This document shows, in pieces, positions 61,301 to 64,000 of a DNA stretch of 64,000 nt; the stretch's first letter is position 1, and each line of letters opens with the position of its first letter. Where the stretch lies: contig NZ_AQQV01000002.1 of NCBI RefSeq assembly GCF_002088235.1, positions 558,001-622,000 on the forward strand. The letters run 5' to 3'. The stretch is from Oceanococcus atlanticus (GTDB taxonomy: Bacteria > Pseudomonadota > Gammaproteobacteria > Nevskiales > Oceanococcaceae). The notes beneath the pieces were generated by a model that searched no databases, was not told the DNA's origin, and saw only the letters and a list, made by a program, of their open reading frames with translations. Both the position numbers and the translations under genes were made by a program.

Positions 61301-61649
61301 GCACGGCAATGCGTGGCGCCCGTCCGTGGCGCGCGGCGACAAAGTCGGCCGCCGACGTAAGGCGTTGTTGTTTGGCCAATTCGATCATACGGCGCAGTGC
61401 CGGATAACCGAACAGGAAAACCAGCGCAGGCCCCAGATAGATCGGCAGGTACGACCACACCGAGCTGGCCGCACGCCCCACCGCCCCGTAGTAGGTCCAG
61501 GACGTGCAGTACACGGCCAGCGCCATGCTCCAGATCAGCGGCTGGCTGGCCACCCTGCGATGCACCGCAGAGCGTTCGCCGTAGCGTCCGATGGAGAACA
61601 GCACCAGCACATAGGCCACCACCACCAGGATCAGAATGCCGGCACTCAT
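58287..61649 (-). CDS. crbS: Hybrid sensor histidine kinase fused to a sodium/solute symporter domain, CrbS type
   Basis: A 1120-residue protein. Residues about 1-510 form an SSS-type membrane domain of about 13 helices (GYPALRRMIELAKQQRLTSA, DFVAARHGRAPRIAVLITL region). A linker and PAS domain (about 630-735, VSVDANQRLVAWNRGYQQLF) follow, then HisKA with H775 in SHDLMQPLNAARLF, HATPase (MSNAMRYT, DTGPGID, GFGLGLAICQR) and a C-terminal receiver with D1052 in LVIMDFHLDDD. This is the CbrA/CrbS architecture, in which the transporter-like part may sense or carry the inducer. It is convergent with crbR. Confidence 0.9.
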   Translation of the reverse strand: MSAGILILVVVAYVLVLFSIGRYGERSAVHRRVASQPLIWSMALAVYCTSWTYYGAVGRAASSVWSYLPIYLGPALVFLFGYPALRRMIELAKQQRLTSAADFVAARHGRAPRIAVLITLISVLAVLPYIALQLKAINETFLVLVEPQSALGWDIALLTAIGLGGFAILFGTRHISASESHRGLTLAIAFESVFKLLVLVLICAIAVAHAPELSVRPALQRLQDDPPDLATFWVQTVLAALAIFCLPRQFHITVVENTDTRDLDRARWYFPLYLLLISVLVLPLSQLGLAVLPADVNADTYVLRLPLWLDSDGLAVLAYLGGFSAATAMIVVSSIALSIMVSNEVVMPALLRSGRLSERDDLGRVLKLTRRLSIVLVLTLAYVVYRFLAQASSLAAIGLIAFVGIAQLAPSLLGAMYWSRANRAGAFWGMIVGSALWVYTLLLPAMSFGAGWIDNGPLGLTALAPQALFGLVGLDPVVHAAVISLSANLAVYIVFSLFTETPLQERLDAARFISATAHRRTRSASVADLILLLERFYGAERANALIADFERNSDHVIDRHAAHAPDALAEHVERLLAGAMGGATATALMDAMLGARTAPVSELAQVLDQTSRLLQFNRELLQSALDNLTQAVSVVDANQRLVAWNRGYQQLFALPDSLLKIGEPIESILRFNAQRGLLGEGDADQQVARRLEHLRQQSAHRSERVLPDGRVLDVQGQPMPGGGFVTSFADITDLKRANVVLERRVAQRTRELQAAQAEAERANLSKTRFLAAASHDLMQPLNAARLFATAASTRGDGANVGELVTGIEQSLESMEALLGSLLDISKLDAGVLDTHPENLPLADVFNALATEFSLQMQRKGIELRVQPTRIWVRSDPALLKRVLQNFMSNAMRYTRAGRVVLGVRRLGGDEVRIEVLDTGPGIDSKDHERIFGEFQRLGRAENHGFGLGLAICQRIARLLEHRLSLRSVPGRGSAFCISLTRAQPGQPRAPVAAKLAGRRNFSGLRVLVVENDPGVLKATEALLSQWGCEVLIASDVSQALAQAQRAQLVIMDFHLDDDLLGSTVIRRINAERMAPLPAILVTADHSGDADAAAAELDCPVLKKPLKPAALRALISRLRLV

Positions 61650-63172
61650 ACGCTGTCTCTGAGTTGCTGCGCCTGCGCGCGGATACGTTGCCGCTCGGAT
61701 ACATCCTTGCGCGCCAGATTGCGCAGTTGCATGCGCATGCGCGGGTGGTTCTCGAAACGGGCCTGATGGCGATCAAGAAAATCCCAGTACAACGTGGTGA
61801 TCGGGCACGCTGATTCGCCCTCGGCCAGTCGCGGATCGAAGCGGCATTCACGGCAGGCGTTGCTCATGCGTGAAATGTAAGCTCCACTGGCCACGTAGGG
61901 CTTGCTGGCAAGCACACCACCATCAACAAACTGGCTCATGCCCAGGGTGTTGGGCAGCTCCACCCACTCAACCGCATCGACATAGACGGCGTGATACCAG
62001 GCGTGAACCTCGTGCGGCCGGACCCCCAGCAGCAATGCGTACAGCCCGGTCACCATCAGGCGCTGGATATGGTGCGCATAGCCAAACTTCAGAGTCTGGC
62101 CCAGCGCATCGGCCAGGCAGGCCATGTCGGTTTCGCCGTTCCAGTAAAAGCTCGGCAAGGGCTGCTCGGCCTGCAGGCTGTTTTCCTCAAGCCAGCCCGG
62201 CATACGCAACCAGTAAAGGCCGCGCACATACTCGCGCCAACCCAGAATCTGGCGCACAAAACCCTCCACCGCCGCCAGGCTTTGATGGCGCGCCGGGCTG
62301 GCCAGCGCGGCTTCGATGACCTCACGCGGATTGAGCAGATGCAGGTTGAGCGCGGCGGACAAACGGCTGTGATACAGATACGGCTGGCCCAGCCACATGG
62401 CGTCCTGGAAGTGACCAAAACTGGCCAGCCGCTGATCGACAAAGTCCTCCAGCGCCTGCAAGGCCTGATCGCGCGTCACCGGCCAGTCAAAATGTGCGGT
62501 GCTGCCCGGATGATCGGCGTAGTGCGCTTCGATCTCCGCAATCACCTCACGGGTGATGGCATCCGGCTCAAAGGTCTCGGGTTCGGGGACCCAGCCGGGC
62601 CCGTCGGCACCGAAAGCCGCGCGGTTATCGGCATCGAAGTTCCAGCGCCCACCCTCGGGCTGGCCATCGGCATCGATGAGTAGCGCGTGCTTACGCCGCA
62701 GTTCACGGTAGAAATACTCCATGCGCAGGCTCTTGCGCCCCTGCGCCCAGTCCGCGAACTGCTCCGGCGTGGTCATGAAGTGGGGATCTTCGCGCTCGAT
62801 GCAAGCCGCCGCACAGGCCTCAATGGCGGCCCGCAAAGTCTCGCGCACATGCCAGTCACCAGGACGCATCAGAACCACCTGCTGCGGTTTCAAACGCTGA
62901 ATATCGGCAGCCAGCAAGGCTGCCAGACTGGATGACTCAGTCGCGTAATCGGCCTGGCGATAGTGCAGCGGCATGCCGCGCTGGCGCAGGGCCTCACGAA
63001 AGTGACGCATGGCAGCGATGAAATATACGATGCGGGCTTTGTGCGACCAGGTTCGCCGCGCCTCTTCTTCGGACTCCGCCATCCACAGGGCATCCTGGGC
63101 GGGATCAAAGGCCTCATCCAAGACCGACTCCAGATCAAGCTGGTCGCCCAGAACCACATACAGACGCCGCAT
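61646..63172 (-). CDS. Cryptochrome/photolyase family protein, Fe-S bacterial (CryPro/PhrB) type
   Basis: A 508-residue protein of the iron-sulfur bacterial cryptochrome/(6-4) photolyase group. It begins RRLYVVLGDQLDLES, the group's usual N-terminus. The C-terminal cluster has NACRECRFDPRLAEGESACPIT, with cysteines for the 4Fe-4S centre. The FAD-binding region includes WYHAVYVDAVEWVELPNTLGMSQF. Such enzymes repair (6-4) photoproducts or regulate in response to light. The start overlaps the SDR stop (TGATG). Confidence 0.92.
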   Translation of the reverse strand: MRRLYVVLGDQLDLESVLDEAFDPAQDALWMAESEEEARRTWSHKARIVYFIAAMRHFREALRQRGMPLHYRQADYATESSSLAALLAADIQRLKPQQVVLMRPGDWHVRETLRAAIEACAAACIEREDPHFMTTPEQFADWAQGRKSLRMEYFYRELRRKHALLIDADGQPEGGRWNFDADNRAAFGADGPGWVPEPETFEPDAITREVIAEIEAHYADHPGSTAHFDWPVTRDQALQALEDFVDQRLASFGHFQDAMWLGQPYLYHSRLSAALNLHLLNPREVIEAALASPARHQSLAAVEGFVRQILGWREYVRGLYWLRMPGWLEENSLQAEQPLPSFYWNGETDMACLADALGQTLKFGYAHHIQRLMVTGLYALLLGVRPHEVHAWYHAVYVDAVEWVELPNTLGMSQFVDGGVLASKPYVASGAYISRMSNACRECRFDPRLAEGESACPITTLYWDFLDRHQARFENHPRMRMQLRNLARKDVSERQRIRAQAQQLRDSV

Positions 63173-63909
63173 CACCAGGCCACCGGCTGGCCGTCCCAGG
63201 CCAGAAACTGCAAACCTGGTTCCGTCTCACGACGCCGCACCACCTCGACGAACTGATCCGCCGCACGCGCCGTGCTGAACAGTTTGTGCGGCGCCACCCC
63301 ACGCTGGAAAGGCGCAGACAGCGCCGTGTCGGTGGTGCCCGGGTGAAACAGGGTCAAGGCACACGCCGGATGGGTGCGCTGCAATTCCACCGCCAGGGTC
63401 TTGAAACCCATGTTCAACGCCGCCTTGGCGCAGCGGTAGCTGTACCAGCCACCGAGGCGGTTATCCGCAATGCTGCCAACCCGGGCAGAGACCGCTGAAA
63501 CCTGGCTGGGCCCATCACGTGCGAGCAGGGCTTTGAGCTGGCCCATCAGACACAGCGGCCCTAGGGCATTGACGCGCATGACCCGTGTGTAGGCATCGGC
63601 CTTGAGCGCTTCGATGCGACGCTCTGGCCGCACCCCAATGGCATGCAGCAAGCCGCTGCAAATGAACACGCTGCGCAAGGCAGCCCCGTCCAGACGCGAT
63701 GCCAGCGCGGGACCGAAAGCGGCCACGCTGGCGTCATCTTCGAAATCTAGCTGCAGATCTGCATCCGATCCGCGCCGACTGGTCGTAATCAGCGTATGAC
63801 CCAGCGCGCTCAGCTGTTGTGTCAATGCCGCGCCGATACCACCGCTTGAGCCCACCACCAGGTGAAGCGTGTGCTGCGCAGGATTGAAGAGCGACGTCGG
63901 CTGATCCAT
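63172..63909 (-). CDS. Short-chain dehydrogenase/reductase family protein
   Basis: A 245-residue SDR. The cofactor loop is GSSGGIGAAL (about 18-27) and the active-site YxxxK is in WYSYRCAKAALNM, with the catalytic Ser in SAVSARVGS. This is the C-factor-like SDR subgroup that is found next to photolyase genes in many marine gammaproteobacteria. Its start is at 63909, 29 bases from the divergent FAD oxidoreductase. The substrate is unknown; a light- or stress-linked role is suggested by the operon. Confidence 0.88.
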   Translation of the reverse strand: MDQPTSLFNPAQHTLHLVVGSSGGIGAALTQQLSALGHTLITTSRRGSDADLQLDFEDDASVAAFGPALASRLDGAALRSVFICSGLLHAIGVRPERRIEALKADAYTRVMRVNALGPLCLMGQLKALLARDGPSQVSAVSARVGSIADNRLGGWYSYRCAKAALNMGFKTLAVELQRTHPACALTLFHPGTTDTALSAPFQRGVAPHKLFSTARAADQFVEVVRRRETEPGLQFLAWDGQPVAW

Positions 63910-63938
63910 TGTTCGACTATAACCAAACCCGCTGCCTC

Positions 63939-64000
63939 ATGGACTTCGACCTCATCATCATTGGCGCCGGCGTGGCCGCCGCCTCGGCCCTCGACACACT
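63939..64000 (+). CDS. FAD/NAD(P)-binding oxidoreductase, N-terminal fragment
   Basis: Only the first 20 residues lie in the window: MDFDLIIIGAGVAAASALDT. They form a Rossmann dinucleotide-binding GxGxxxA/S motif typical of FAD-dependent oxidoreductases (renalase-like or amine-oxidase-like). The gene is divergent from the SDR-photolyase pair and in that context is often a photolyase-cluster oxidoreductase. The 3' end is outside the window, so nothing more can be said. Confidence 0.7.
   Translation, partial: MDFDLIIIGAGVAAASALDT

Overview
The window is a GC-rich (about 60 % by eye), gene-dense stretch of a Gram-negative chromosome, most likely a marine or hydrocarbon-associated gammaproteobacterium. 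The evidence is an arginine succinyltransferase (AST) cluster, the uvrA / MFS / ssb neighbourhood, an acs-crbR-crbS acetate-regulation block, FecI/FecR iron signalling and many TonB-dependent and outer-membrane proteins. A Nevskiales/Salinisphaerales-type lineage would fit, but that is a guess from gene content. I see no rRNA, tRNA, CRISPR array, insertion sequence or prophage. No gene-free stretch exceeds 300 bases. The longest are about 6597-6835 and 22272-22500.

Layout. 1-2517: end of a beta-lactamase-fold serine hydrolase and a coupled pair of unknown envelope proteins. 2514-6835: a Fur-type heme-acquisition operon on the minus strand (hugZ, TonB receptor, tandem-domain HmuY-like lipoprotein). 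6836-7783: an epimerase-like gene. 7760-19275: the AST region, with astC-astA1-astD-DUF1338-M20 hydrolase-FAD dehydrogenase-M20 peptidase on one side of an Lrp-type regulator and astA2-astB on the other. 19399-25323: ssb, an MFS transporter, a repeat-Gly lipoprotein and uvrA. 25482-27524: an Abi-alpha/DUF4393-like protein and DUF445. 27630-31443: fadH, a metallo-beta-lactamase-fold protein and a TetR regulator. 31659-37077: a secreted peroxiredoxin-like protein, a WYL regulator, an SLC13/TrkA-C permease and a CBS/DUF294 nucleotidyltransferase. 37065-43373: a minus-strand iron island (FecI-type sigma, FecR, TonB receptor, DUF3649, PepSY, DUF3325) behind a near-perfect Fur box. 43456-49796: exonuclease, PhoD-like phosphatase, lipoprotein, acetate-type symporter with its DUF4212 subunit, and a DcaP-like porin. 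49956-55565: a two-component system followed by TlpA-DUF4266-DUF3570-ApbE-cytochrome b. 55687-61649: acs-crbR and convergent crbS. 61646-64000: an Fe-S photolyase-family protein, an SDR and the start of a FAD oxidoreductase.

The best candidate for an under-described system is 49956-55565. An OmpR-type response regulator and histidine kinase sit directly upstream of a tightly overlapping set: a TlpA thioredoxin, a DUF4266 lipoprotein ending in GGGGCGCN, a DUF3570 outer-membrane protein, an ApbE FMN transferase and a cytochrome b561-like protein with a His/Asp-rich loop. The DUF3570 protein carries DALTGAS, which resembles the ApbE acceptor motif. Similar 11-base-spaced repeats lie before the regulator gene and before tlpA, suggesting one regulon. 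I infer a flavin- and heme-linked extracytoplasmic redox system.

A second notable theme is metabolic. The AST cluster also carries a DUF1338 protein of the 2-oxoadipate dioxygenase/decarboxylase family and a D-2-hydroxyglutarate dehydrogenase-like flavoprotein. Together these could turn 2-oxoadipate from lysine catabolism into 2-oxoglutarate, so arginine/ornithine and lysine degradation may be co-expressed.
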